This document shows positions 52,204 to 60,042 of a DNA stretch of 64,000 nucleotides, piece by piece; positions within the stretch are counted from its first letter, which is position 1; the number at the start of each line of letters is the position of its first letter. Both the position numbers and the translations under genes were made by a program. The stretch is from positions 1 through 64,000 of the forward strand of contig JBNGCX010000013.1 of NCBI GenBank assembly GCA_049974865.1. Reading direction: 5' to 3'. Origin of the DNA: JAGSOU01 sp049974865. Lineage in GTDB: Bacteria > Pseudomonadota > Alphaproteobacteria > Rhodobacterales > Rhodobacteraceae. The notes below the pieces were generated by a model that saw only the letters and a list, made by a program, of their open reading frames with translations, was not told the origin of the DNA and searched no databases.

Positions 52204-52557
52204 ATGCTGAAATCCACGATCCTTTCCGCCGCCGTTCAGGCCGCGGCCCTTGGCGCGCCGGCCATGGCCGAACAGAAAACCGAGTTCACGCTGGCCTGGT
52301 CGAGCCATGCCGGCTGGATGCCCAGGGGTCATCTGGAAAGCTCAAGGCTGATGAACGAATGGGCCGAGAAATGCGGAATCGATGTCGAGATCGTGCAGGT
52401 CAACGACTACATCGAGTCGATCAACCAAAACACCGCCGGCGCCTTCGACGGCGTCTCGGCCACCAACATGTCCCTGATCTACGCGTTGATGGATGAGAAG
52501 AACATCCTCGACATCCGCAATTGCCTTGCAGCAAAGAAAGAGGAGTCGGAAAAATGA
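52204..52557 (+). pseudogene. Truncated ABC-transporter substrate-binding protein gene
   Basis: Residues 1-21 are a signal peptide. Residues 25-89 (FTLAWSSHAGWMPRGHLESS, then IDVEIVQVNDYIESINQNTA and GAFDGVSATNM) match the start of NitT/TauT-type binding proteins of the putative urea/amidate group, normally about 350 residues. After residue 89 the sequence switches to an unrelated tail (LIYALMDEKNILDIRNCLAA) and stops at 117. Its stop overlaps the ATG of the next small gene. No permease or ATPase gene follows. A deletion fusing two unrelated ends is the simplest explanation. Confidence 0.72.
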
Positions 52558-52721
52558 AACACATCACCGCGGGCCTGATCGCCCTGACCCCGGTTGCCGC
52601 GACCGCCCACGAGGCCGGCAGCCATGCCCCGCATCTTCACCCGCATGGCGGCGAGGTGATCCTGGCCGCCCTCGCCGTCATCGCCGCGGGCGCCGGCCTG
52701 TACCGGATGTCGCGCCGCTGA
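52554..52721 (+). CDS. Small His-rich single-pass membrane protein
   Basis: This 55-residue protein starts MKHITAGLIALTPVAATAHE, a signal-like helix. A His-rich stretch AGSHAPHLHPHGGE and a hydrophobic helix (VILAALAVIAAGAGLY) follow, ending MSRR. ATG 52554 overlaps the previous stop (ATGA), so it was probably coupled to whatever gene originally preceded it. Similar tiny periplasmic His-rich proteins occur beside redox or metal genes in Rhodobacterales, but no function is known. It may be orphaned by the upstream truncation. Confidence 0.55.
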   Translation: MKHITAGLIALTPVAATAHEAGSHAPHLHPHGGEVILAALAVIAAGAGLYRMSRR

Positions 52722-52792
52722 GGCACTGCGAAACGGAAACGCCGGGATGAGGCGCGCGCCGCCTCATCCCGCTGCGATGGGCGCCTTGCGCC

Positions 52793-53104
52793 TCAGCCGA
52801 GGGGCGAGAACGCCGCGGGCTGCAGAAAGACACTTTCCTGGTAGTCCAGATAGGGCAGGATCTTGGGAACGAAGGCCTGCCACTCCGCATCCGAGCCCAG
52901 CTTGACGCGTTGCACCGTGCGGTGGGCGTAGTCGTCATAGGCCCAGAGGAACACGACAGAGTTCAGCGGGCCGCTATCCGTCACCCAGCATCCCACCAGC
53001 TTGGCGTATTTCGTGATGATGGGCAGCCCTTCGGCCTCGTAGAGCTTCAGGAATTCGGGGGCCTTGCCGGCGGTGATGCGATAGGTGCGTTTTTCGTAGA
53101 TCAT
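52793..53104 (-). CDS. NIPSNAP-family protein
   Basis: This 103-residue ferredoxin-like protein shows the NIPSNAP pattern: MIYEKRTYRITAGKAPEFLK near the start, YEAEGLPIITKYAKLVGCWV, VVFLWAYDDYAHRTVQRVKL and FVPKILPYLDYQESVFLQPA. Bacterial members often accompany catabolic operons, and some act like small isomerases or oxygenases, but none of this is shown here. It is divergent from the TetR gene. A TetR-type half-palindrome overlaps its likely promoter, so it is probably part of the same regulon as the operon at 54245. Confidence 0.9.
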   Translation of the reverse strand: MIYEKRTYRITAGKAPEFLKLYEAEGLPIITKYAKLVGCWVTDSGPLNSVVFLWAYDDYAHRTVQRVKLGSDAEWQAFVPKILPYLDYQESVFLQPAAFSPLG

Positions 53105-53181
53105 GTGTGTCTCGTTGGTTTGTGTTGGCGCGTCCGGAACGCGCTGTCGCGAAAAAGGCTATTCGCTTCATCCCCGGATGT

Positions 53182-53210
53182 GCAATAGATAAGTCTTCGT
53201 TTGACGACAA
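53182..53210 (-). promoter_or_regulatory. Promoter and TetR operator between NIPSNAP and TetR genes
   Basis: On the minus strand TTGTCG (complement of 53205-53210), 17 bases, then TATTGC (complement of 53182-53187) form a promoter for the NIPSNAP gene. It is overlapped by GTCTTCGTTTGACGAC (53193-53208), which shares its TTGACGAC half-site with the perfect palindrome at 54108-54123. Confidence 0.58.
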
Positions 53211-53306
53211 AACTCGGACATGGTTTAACAGCACGCCCGGCAACACGCCTTGGCGCCATTGATCGAATGGGCTAAGGCAGGTCGCGGCCGAAGAAGAGGT
53301 GTTGGC

Positions 53307-54005
53307 GTGAAGGCAAAATCCGATGCACTGAGGAAGACGAAGCGCCAGGCCGGCGGCGGCAAGAAGGAGCCCGCCAGCGGCTCGGGGCGGCTGCCGCATG
53401 CCGAGCGGAGGGCGCAGATCCTCGAGACCGCATCGGATTTCTTCGCCGAGAACGGGCTGACCGGGCAGACGCGGCGTCTGGCCGATGCCTGCGGCGTGTC
53501 GCAGCGGCTTCTCTACAGGTTCTTCCCGACCAAGGAGGACCTGTTGTCCGAGGTGTACCGGCAGGAAATCCTCGGGGCCTTCAAGGCCGGCTGGTTCGTG
53601 GATCTGCAGGACCGCAGCATCCCGGTCGAAGAGCGCTTCACCCGGTTCTACGAGGACTATCTGGACACAACCTTGACGCGCAAATGGCTGCGCCTGTTCC
53701 TTTATGCCTCGCTTTCGGATGAATCGATGGCGCCCGATTACATCGCGAGCATCGTGACCCAGCTTCTCGAGGTGCTGATGCGCGAGGCGGCGCATGAGCT
53801 GGATGTCCGGCTGCCCGAGGAGCGGGAGGCCATCCACGAGATGGCCTGGACGCTGCACGGCTCGATCTCGCACTATGCGATCCGTCGCCACATCTACAAG
53901 GCAAGCTGGCAAATCCCCGAAAAAAGCGTCGTCGCCATGCATGTGCGCATGTTCCTGGCGGGCTTTGCCCCGATGGTCGAGGCCTTTTCCGCCGACCGTT
54001 CCTGA
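53307..54005 (+). CDS. TetR-family transcriptional regulator
   Basis: This 232-residue protein has a Lys-rich N-terminal extension of about 33 residues, then the TetR DNA-binding domain (RRAQILETASDFFAENGLTG, then TRRLADACGVSQRLLYRFFP and TKEDLLSEVYR). A C-terminal ligand/dimer domain follows. GTG 53307 is chosen because GAAGAAGAGG (53290-53299) lies seven bases upstream. It sits between the NIPSNAP gene and a long transporter/hydroxylase operon, each carrying the same operator-like sequence. It most likely represses both until the substrate binds, which is inference. Confidence 0.92.
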   Translation: MKAKSDALRKTKRQAGGGKKEPASGSGRLPHAERRAQILETASDFFAENGLTGQTRRLADACGVSQRLLYRFFPTKEDLLSEVYRQEILGAFKAGWFVDLQDRSIPVEERFTRFYEDYLDTTLTRKWLRLFLYASLSDESMAPDYIASIVTQLLEVLMREAAHELDVRLPEEREAIHEMAWTLHGSISHYAIRRHIYKASWQIPEKSVVAMHVRMFLAGFAPMVEAFSADRS

Positions 54006-54107
54006 AGCCGCGCGGCGGCTCCTCCATATCTTGCGCAAATTTCCGGCTGCTCAGCCGCGGCGGCGGGCCGTCCGGTCAAAAAAGCAGCAATTTGGAGCGC
54101 GACAAAA

Positions 54108-54144
54108 GTCGTCAATTGACGACAAGCGAATCCCGCACTAACCT
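54108..54144 (+). promoter_or_regulatory. Promoter with a perfect TetR-type operator, upstream of the ABC/hydroxylase operon
   Basis: GTCGTCAATTGACGAC (54108-54123) is a perfect 16-bp palindrome. TTGACG (54116-54121) inside it, a 17-base spacer and TAACCT (54139-54144) make a good sigma70 promoter, so a bound repressor would block RNA polymerase. A second small inverted repeat, ACCTACG/CGTAGGT (54141-54147, 54153-54159), follows. Confidence 0.68.
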
Positions 54145-54244
54145 ACGATTCCCGTAGGTCATCTGACCTTGCGGCAGGGATGGTTGCTCGCGGTGCGTCG
54201 TGGACGCGGCAGCGGGGCCGGACAGAACAACAGGGGACTAGCAA

Positions 54245-55573
54245 ATGTCACGCATCATCAAATCGCATATCGGTCGGCGGGATTTCCTGCGGACCTCGGC
54301 AGCGGCGGGCGCGGTGGCGCTGGCGGCTCCGGCGCGCATCGCTTCGGCCCAGGGCCAGGCGATCAACATGCACGCGTGGTCGGCGGCCGTCGACACGGTG
54401 CAAAGCCACCTCAACGCCTTCACTGACTCCACGGGCATTCCCGTGAACTACGGCAACTCGCCCTGGGCACAGTACCGCGAGGGCATGGTCACCAAGTTCG
54501 TCGGCGGCGCGCCGCTGGACATGATGTGGGTGTCCGACGCCTGGCTGCCCGAATGGGCCGAGGCGGGCTGGATCTCGCCCATCGACGACTACGACTTCCT
54601 GATGGCCTACAATGACGAGGCCGAGGATTTCTGCACCGACTCGATGACCTATAACGGCCGCCAGTACGGCCTGACCTACTACACCGACTTCATGGCCTTC
54701 CTCTACGACGAGGAGAAGCTGAAGGAGGCCGGCTTCGACGCGCCGCCGGCGACCTGGGACGAGGTGGTCGAGCAGTCGCTGGTGATGAAGGAAAAGGGCA
54801 TCTCGGAATACCCGATGATGCTGGCCATGGCCCAGGAAAGCTGGCTGATCGAGTTCATGGCGTCGCTGGTCTATTCGCATGGCGGCCGCTTCACCGACGA
54901 TGCCGGCATGTCCATCATGCAGCACGACAAGGACGGCGCGGTCGAAGCCCTGCAGTGGGTCGTGGACGCGGTGAACAAGCACGGCATCGTGTCGCCCGCC
55001 TGCGTCGAGACCGGCGAGCTGTCGGGGCTCAAGGCCTTCGCCTCGGGCAACCACGCCTTCGCCATGGTCGCGAAATACCGCCTGCGCATGCTCAATGATC
55101 CCGAGCAGTCCCAGATCGCCGGCAACGTCAAGCAGGCGCTGATGCCCAAGGGCGCCAATGGCGACCACAACACCGTGGGCTGGATGCGCTTCCACGGCAT
55201 GGCCACCCAGTCGCGGCAGGACGAGCAGCGCGCCGAGAACACGGCCAAGCTGATCGAATGGTTCGGCGGCAAGGCCGATGGTGAGTACAAGTTCCAGAAG
55301 TTGCTGTTCCTGGATATCGGCGCAGGCTTCGGCGTGAAGCCGCTGTTCGACGATCCCGACATCCGCGCGGCCTACGGCAAATATGGCGACGTCGACATCA
55401 TCAAGGCGCAGCAGGCCCTGGCCCTGAAGAAGGACGTGGTCACGCCCTGGTTCGGCGAATGGAGCGAGACCAACGGCTCCGCCTGGCAGTCGGCGATCCT
55501 CGGCAACACCGACGCGGTTTCGGCGATCCAGAAATCGGCCGAGCTGTGGGATGAGCTGAAAGAAAGCTACTGA
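54245..55573 (+). CDS. ABC importer substrate-binding protein (family 1, CUT1 type)
   Basis: This 442-residue protein starts with a twin-arginine signal (GRRDFLRTSAAAGAVALAAP, cleavage near ASAQ), so it is exported folded. The mature part has the family 1 binding-protein pattern: GNSPWAQYREGMVTKFVGGA, DMMWVSDAWLPEWAEAGWIS and GLTYYTDFMAFLYDEEKLKE. It should capture the substrate in the periplasm for the permeases downstream. Family 1 usually binds sugars or polyols, but sits here with a molybdenum hydroxylase. A hairpin after it may raise its level relative to the membrane genes. Confidence 0.92.
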   Translation: MSRIIKSHIGRRDFLRTSAAAGAVALAAPARIASAQGQAINMHAWSAAVDTVQSHLNAFTDSTGIPVNYGNSPWAQYREGMVTKFVGGAPLDMMWVSDAWLPEWAEAGWISPIDDYDFLMAYNDEAEDFCTDSMTYNGRQYGLTYYTDFMAFLYDEEKLKEAGFDAPPATWDEVVEQSLVMKEKGISEYPMMLAMAQESWLIEFMASLVYSHGGRFTDDAGMSIMQHDKDGAVEALQWVVDAVNKHGIVSPACVETGELSGLKAFASGNHAFAMVAKYRLRMLNDPEQSQIAGNVKQALMPKGANGDHNTVGWMRFHGMATQSRQDEQRAENTAKLIEWFGGKADGEYKFQKLLFLDIGAGFGVKPLFDDPDIRAAYGKYGDVDIIKAQQALALKKDVVTPWFGEWSETNGSAWQSAILGNTDAVSAIQKSAELWDELKESY

Positions 55574-55591
55574 GGCTGACCAACATCGCGT

Positions 55592-55625
55592 CCGGCGCAG
55601 GGTGAGCCCTGCGCCGGGTGTTTTC
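55592..55625 (+). terminator. Hairpin with partial T-run after the binding-protein gene (likely attenuator)
   Basis: CCGGCGCAGGG (55592-55602) and CCCTGCGCCGG (55607-55617) form a perfect 11-bp stem with loop TGAG, then GTGTTTTC. In ABC operons such a structure commonly makes the binding protein more abundant by partial termination or mRNA protection. Confidence 0.7.
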
Positions 55626-55665
55626 ACGGGGTCCCCTGTGCGGGGGAAGAGGCAGGACGAAACAC

Positions 55666-56586
55666 GTGACAGATGTCGTGAATCCACCATCGGGCAGGCG
55701 GCGCATGCGCCACATGTTCGGTTATGAAGAACGCAGCGCCGCGCTGTTTCTGGCGCCGGTCATGGCGGTGCTCATGGGGGTCGCGGTCTTCCCGATCCTC
55801 TATTCGCTCTATCTCAGCTTCTTCCGGATCAAGCTGACGCGCCCGAACCGCACGCCCTTCGTGTGGTTCGAGAACTACACCGACCTGTTCACCAACGACC
55901 TGTTCTGGGTCTCGGTCGCGCGCACCGTGACCTTCTCGGTGGTCTCGGTGACGGCGATCGCGGTGATCGCGCTGCTGGTTTCGCTGCTGCTGAACCAGAA
56001 TTTCCGCGGCCGCCGGGTGCTCTCGACAATCCTGCTGGTGCCCTGGGCCATTCCCTATGTCGCCAACGCGCTGATGTGGAAATGGATCTACGATTCCGGC
56101 TACGGCGCGCTGAACGGGGTTCTCTACCAACTGGATTTCATCGACAAGTACATGATCTGGCTGGGGGACCAGGACAAGACGATCTTCCTGATCGCCAACG
56201 CCTTCGTCTGGAAAGAGGTGCCGCTGGCCACCATCCTGCTGCTGGTGTCGCTGAAGGCGATCCCCTCCGACCTCTACCAGGCCGCGCGCGTCGACGGGGC
56301 CTCCGTCTGGCAGCGCTTCATCCATGTCACGCTGCCCGCGATGAAACCCGGCTTCATGCTGGTCATGATCTACGAGACGATGATGGCGATCCGGCATTTC
56401 GACCTGTTCTTCATCCTCACCGAGGGCGGGCCGGGTGACGCCAGCCACGTGCTGTCCTGGCACATCTACGTCGAGACGTTCCGCAACCTGTCCTTCGGCA
56501 GCGGCGCGGCCATGTCCTACGTGCTGGCGCTGGTCACCTTCGCGCTGTCCTACACCTTTATCCGCACCCTTGGCCGGAAGGTTTGA
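55666..56586 (+). CDS. ABC importer permease (MalF-like, CUT1)
   Basis: This 306-residue protein has six transmembrane helices and the ABC-permease EAA loop near IPSDLYQAARVDGASVWQRF. The helix SAALFLAPVMAVLMGVAVFP opens the membrane part. Together with the next gene it forms the membrane channel. Start GTG 55666 (VTDVVNPP) is preceded by AGGACGA; the open frame upstream runs through the hairpin and is not coding. The permease is followed immediately by the second permease. Confidence 0.92.
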   Translation: MTDVVNPPSGRRRMRHMFGYEERSAALFLAPVMAVLMGVAVFPILYSLYLSFFRIKLTRPNRTPFVWFENYTDLFTNDLFWVSVARTVTFSVVSVTAIAVIALLVSLLLNQNFRGRRVLSTILLVPWAIPYVANALMWKWIYDSGYGALNGVLYQLDFIDKYMIWLGDQDKTIFLIANAFVWKEVPLATILLLVSLKAIPSDLYQAARVDGASVWQRFIHVTLPAMKPGFMLVMIYETMMAIRHFDLFFILTEGGPGDASHVLSWHIYVETFRNLSFGSGAAMSYVLALVTFALSYTFIRTLGRKV

Positions 56587-56588
56587 GC

Positions 56589-57551
56589 ATGTCCGACAAA
56601 ACGCTGACCCGATCCGGCGGGATCGACTACCGCCGCCGCCAGCGCCTGGCGCGGCTGGCGCAGAACCTGGTGATCCTCGGCGGCGCCATCGTGCTGGCAA
56701 TCTACGTGCTGGCGCCGGTGACCTGGCTGGTCTCCTCGTCCTTCCAGACCGAGGCCGAGATCGTCTCGGTCCCGCCGCACTGGATCCCCGAAGAGCCCAC
56801 GATGCAGAACTTCGAGGCGATCTTCAGCGCCACCGAGGAAGAAGAGATCACCTACGAGACCCGCAGCGGGCAGGACCCGGCCTCGGGCGGGTTCATCCCC
56901 TCGACGGCCAAGAACCTGCTGCCGGCGATGTGGAACAGCTTCCTCGTGGCGACGCTGGTGGTGATCCTCAACTTGCTGGTGGGGGTGCCCGCGGCCTATG
57001 CGCTGGCCAAGATCCGGTTCTGGGGGCGCGATGCCTCGGTCTATTTCATCCTGATCACGCGGGTGATCCCGGACATCGCGCTGGTGGTGCCGTTCTTCCT
57101 GGTGATCAAGAACCTCGGGATGCTGGACACGATCGGCTCGCTGGTGCTGACCTACCTGGCGGTGACCGTGCCCTTCACGGTATTCATCCTGGTGCAGTAT
57201 TTCGAGGGCCTGCCCGACGAGCTGGACAAGGCCGCGCGCGTCGATGGCTGCTCGCGCTTCCAGGCGCTGGTGCGGGTGTTCCTGCCGCTGTCGCTGCCCT
57301 CGCTGGTGGCGGTGGTGCTGTTCACCTTCCTGACCAGTTGGAACGAGTTCCTGCTGGCCCTGATGTTCACCCAGACCGAGGCCTCGCAGACGCTGCCCAT
57401 CGTGCTGGCGGCCTTTACCTCGGACTTCACCATCAGCTTCTCGTTCATCAACGCTGCGGGCGTGCTGGCCATCGTGCCGCCGATCATCGTGGCCGTGATT
57501 TTTGAACGCTACATCGTTTCCGGCCTGACCGCCGGCGCCGTCAAAGGCTAG
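56589..57551 (+). CDS. ABC importer permease (MalG-like, CUT1)
   Basis: This 320-residue protein has six transmembrane helices and the EAA loop LPDELDKAARVDGCSRFQAL. The N-terminal region has a basic segment then LVILGGAIVLAIYVLAPVTW. A periplasmic insert of about 55 residues (around 60-115, with SATEEEEITYETRSGQDPAS) is longer than in MalG. ATG 56589 lies two bases after the previous stop, so translation is coupled. It pairs with the preceding permease. Confidence 0.92.
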   Translation: MSDKTLTRSGGIDYRRRQRLARLAQNLVILGGAIVLAIYVLAPVTWLVSSSFQTEAEIVSVPPHWIPEEPTMQNFEAIFSATEEEEITYETRSGQDPASGGFIPSTAKNLLPAMWNSFLVATLVVILNLLVGVPAAYALAKIRFWGRDASVYFILITRVIPDIALVVPFFLVIKNLGMLDTIGSLVLTYLAVTVPFTVFILVQYFEGLPDELDKAARVDGCSRFQALVRVFLPLSLPSLVAVVLFTFLTSWNEFLLALMFTQTEASQTLPIVLAAFTSDFTISFSFINAAGVLAIVPPIIVAVIFERYIVSGLTAGAVKG

Positions 57552-57566
57552 GAAAGGAAAGACCCC

Positions 57567-58667
57567 GTGGCTCGTATCCGTTTCGAACACGTCGAGAAGA
57601 AATACGCCAACGGCTTCCACGCCGTGAAAGACCTCAATCTCGACATCCAGGACAAGGAGTTCCTGGTGCTGCTGGGCCCCTCGGGCTGCGGCAAGTCGAC
57701 CACGCTGAACATGATCGCCGGCCTCGAAGAGGTCAGCGGCGGGCGGCTGATGTTCGACGACGAACTGGTCAACTACACGCCCCCGCACAAGCGCGACGTG
57801 GCCATGGTGTTCCAGAGCTACGCGCTCTACCCGCACAAGACGGTCTATGACAACATCGCCTTCGGCCTGCAGATGCGCAAAGCCCCGCGCGAAGAGATCG
57901 ACCGCCGGGTGCGCGACGCGGCCGAGAAGCTGGAAATCGCCCATCTGCTGGACCGGCGCCCGTCGCAACTGTCGGGCGGCCAGCGCCAGCGCGTGGCGCT
58001 GGGCCGGGCGATGGTGCGCGAGCCCTCGGTCTTCCTGATGGACGAGCCGCTGTCGAACCTCGACGCCGCGCTGCGCATCTCGATGCGGGCCGAGATCAAG
58101 GAACTGCACCACGCGATGCAGACCACCTTCGTCTACGTGACCCACGACCAGGCCGAGGCGCTGACGCTGGCCGACCGCATCGTGGTGATGCGCGATGGCG
58201 TGGTGCAGCAGGTGGGCAGCCCGGATGACATCTACGAGCGTCCGCGCAACACCTTCGTGGCGTCGTTCCAGGGCAACCCGCCGATCAACTATATCGACGG
58301 CACGCTTGAGGTGACCGACAGCGCCAATGCGCGTTTCGTGCGGGGCGACCTGTCGCTGGCGCTGCCGCCGGAGATCGCGGGCAAGCTGGCCGACAGCCAA
58401 GGCCGCGAGGTGCGCCTGGGCATCCGCGCCGAGGACGTGGACGAGACCGCGCAGGGCGGCGAGGGCTCGGTGATCCGGGGCAAGGTGAACTCGGTCCTGC
58501 CGGTGGGCTCGGACCAGTTTCTGGGCTTCGATTTCTACGGCGAGGAGCTGTTCTTCCGCGTGGGCAAGGACCTCAGCCACGCGCTGGGCGACGACGTGGC
58601 CCTGTCGGTGGACCTCAACCGTCTGCATGTCTTCGACAAGGACAGCGGCCAATCCCTGATCTGGTAA
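57567..58667 (+). CDS. ABC importer ATPase (MalK/UgpC type)
   Basis: This 366-residue ATPase has Walker A GPSGCGKST, Q-loop region VFQSYALYPH, signature LSGGQRQRVALGRA, Walker B VFLMDEPLSNLD and the H-loop VTHDQAEA. A C-terminal TOBE/regulatory domain (about 240-366) includes VRLGIRAEDVDE and LPVGSDQFLGFDFYGEELFF, as in MalK and UgpC. It powers the two permeases just upstream. The GTG start at 57567 follows GGAAAGGAAAG. Confidence 0.95.
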   Translation: MARIRFEHVEKKYANGFHAVKDLNLDIQDKEFLVLLGPSGCGKSTTLNMIAGLEEVSGGRLMFDDELVNYTPPHKRDVAMVFQSYALYPHKTVYDNIAFGLQMRKAPREEIDRRVRDAAEKLEIAHLLDRRPSQLSGGQRQRVALGRAMVREPSVFLMDEPLSNLDAALRISMRAEIKELHHAMQTTFVYVTHDQAEALTLADRIVVMRDGVVQQVGSPDDIYERPRNTFVASFQGNPPINYIDGTLEVTDSANARFVRGDLSLALPPEIAGKLADSQGREVRLGIRAEDVDETAQGGEGSVIRGKVNSVLPVGSDQFLGFDFYGEELFFRVGKDLSHALGDDVALSVDLNRLHVFDKDSGQSLIW

Positions 58668-58681
58668 CGGAGCGCCCCGCG

Positions 58682-59557
58682 ATGAAACCCGCCCCCTTCA
58701 CCTATCACCGTCCGGCCGATCTTGGCGAGGCGCTGGAGCTGATGGCGCGCTTCGGCCCCGAGGCCAAGCTGCTAAGCGGGGGGCAGAGCCTGGGGCCGAT
58801 GCTGAACATGCGGCTGGCCCGGCCGACACATCTGGTGGACCTGAACGACATGCTTGAGATGGACTATATCCGCGAGATCGGGGACAGGATCGAGATCGGC
58901 GGGTTGACCCGTCATCATCGCTTGGCCACCGCGCCCGAGGTCAGCCGCGACCTGCCGCTGCTGGCCGCGGCCGCCCGGACCATCGGCCATTACGCCATCC
59001 GCCAGCGCGGCACCCTGGGGGGCAGCCTTGTGCATGCCGATCCGGCCGCGCAGTTGCCGCTGGTCGCGGTGACGCTGGGGGCCGAGGTGGTCCTGCGCTC
59101 GACGCGGGGCGAGCGCGAGGTGCCGGCCGCCGATTTCGTGCAATCCATCATGACGGTCGACCTGGCCGAGGACGAGATCGTCACCGCCCTGCGCTTCCCG
59201 CGCCAGGCCGAGAGCGAGGGCTGCGCCTTCGAGCTGTTCAGCCGCCGTCACGGCGATTTCGCCATCGTCAGCGTGGCGGTGACCGTGGCCCGCGACGCCG
59301 AGGGCGCCATTTCCGCGCTGCGCCTGGGGCTTGGCGGGGTCGCCCCGGTGCCGCAGCGCCTGTCCGGGATCGAGGCGCAGGCCATCGGCAGCCAGCCGGA
59401 CGCCGAGACCGCCGCGCGGCTGGCCGCCGCCGCCGCCGCCGCGATCACCCCCGAGGACCACCCGGAGGTGCCCGCCGCCTATCGCCGCGAACTGGTGGAG
59501 ACCCTTGTCGCGCGCGCCCTTCTGCGCGCCGCCGAAGAAGGACGCGAAACCGCATGA
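58682..59557 (+). CDS. FAD-binding subunit of a molybdenum hydroxylase (CoxM/CutM-like)
   Basis: This 291-residue medium subunit of the xanthine oxidase family has the FAD-binding motifs KLLSGGQSLGPMLNMRLA and TIGHYAIRQRGTLGGSLVHA, and the CO dehydrogenase flavoprotein C-terminal domain. It accepts electrons from the iron-sulfur subunit. It overlaps the next gene by ATGA. The genes for the medium, small and large subunits are in the M-S-L order typical of cox/cut operons. Confidence 0.94.
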   Translation: MKPAPFTYHRPADLGEALELMARFGPEAKLLSGGQSLGPMLNMRLARPTHLVDLNDMLEMDYIREIGDRIEIGGLTRHHRLATAPEVSRDLPLLAAAARTIGHYAIRQRGTLGGSLVHADPAAQLPLVAVTLGAEVVLRSTRGEREVPAADFVQSIMTVDLAEDEIVTALRFPRQAESEGCAFELFSRRHGDFAIVSVAVTVARDAEGAISALRLGLGGVAPVPQRLSGIEAQAIGSQPDAETAARLAAAAAAAITPEDHPEVPAAYRRELVETLVARALLRAAEEGRETA

Positions 59558-60042
59558 GCGCGCCCGTTCCGATTTCCCTCGTCGTGAACGGCGAGACGCA
59601 TGACGTCGTCGTGCCGCCGCGCAAGCTGCTGTCGGACGTGCTGCGCGACGACCTGCAACTGACCGGCACCCATGTCGGCTGCGAACACGGCGTCTGCGGC
59701 GCCTGCACCATCCTGATCGACGGCCAGCCCGCGCGGTCCTGCCTGACCTATGCCGTGCAGATGGAAGGCCATGAGCTGACCACGATCGAGGCGGTGGCCG
59801 ATGGCGACCGGCTGAGCCCGGTGCAACAGGCCCTGCATGAGGAGCACGGTCTGCAATGCGGCTTCTGCACGGCGGGCATCGTGATGACCTTCGAGGCCTA
59901 TCTGCGCGACAATCCGCAGCCCAGCGAGGCCGAGGTCCGCGACGTGCTGTCGGGTAACCTCTGCCGCTGCACCGGTTACCAGAATATCGTGACGGCCATC
60001 CTCGAGGCCGCCGACATCATGCGGGAAGGGCAGGGCGCATGA
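59554..60042 (+). CDS. [2Fe-2S] subunit of a molybdenum hydroxylase (CoxS/CutS-like)
   Basis: This 162-residue small subunit carries two [2Fe-2S] clusters. The N-terminal plant-type site is GCEHGVCGACTILIDG with a further Cys in ARSCLTYA, and the C-terminal site is CGFCTAGIVM with LCRCTGY. It passes electrons from the Mo site to FAD. Both ends overlap neighbouring genes by ATGA. The protein is complete and standard in length. Confidence 0.96.
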   Translation: MSAPVPISLVVNGETHDVVVPPRKLLSDVLRDDLQLTGTHVGCEHGVCGACTILIDGQPARSCLTYAVQMEGHELTTIEAVADGDRLSPVQQALHEEHGLQCGFCTAGIVMTFEAYLRDNPQPSEAEVRDVLSGNLCRCTGYQNIVTAILEAADIMREGQGA

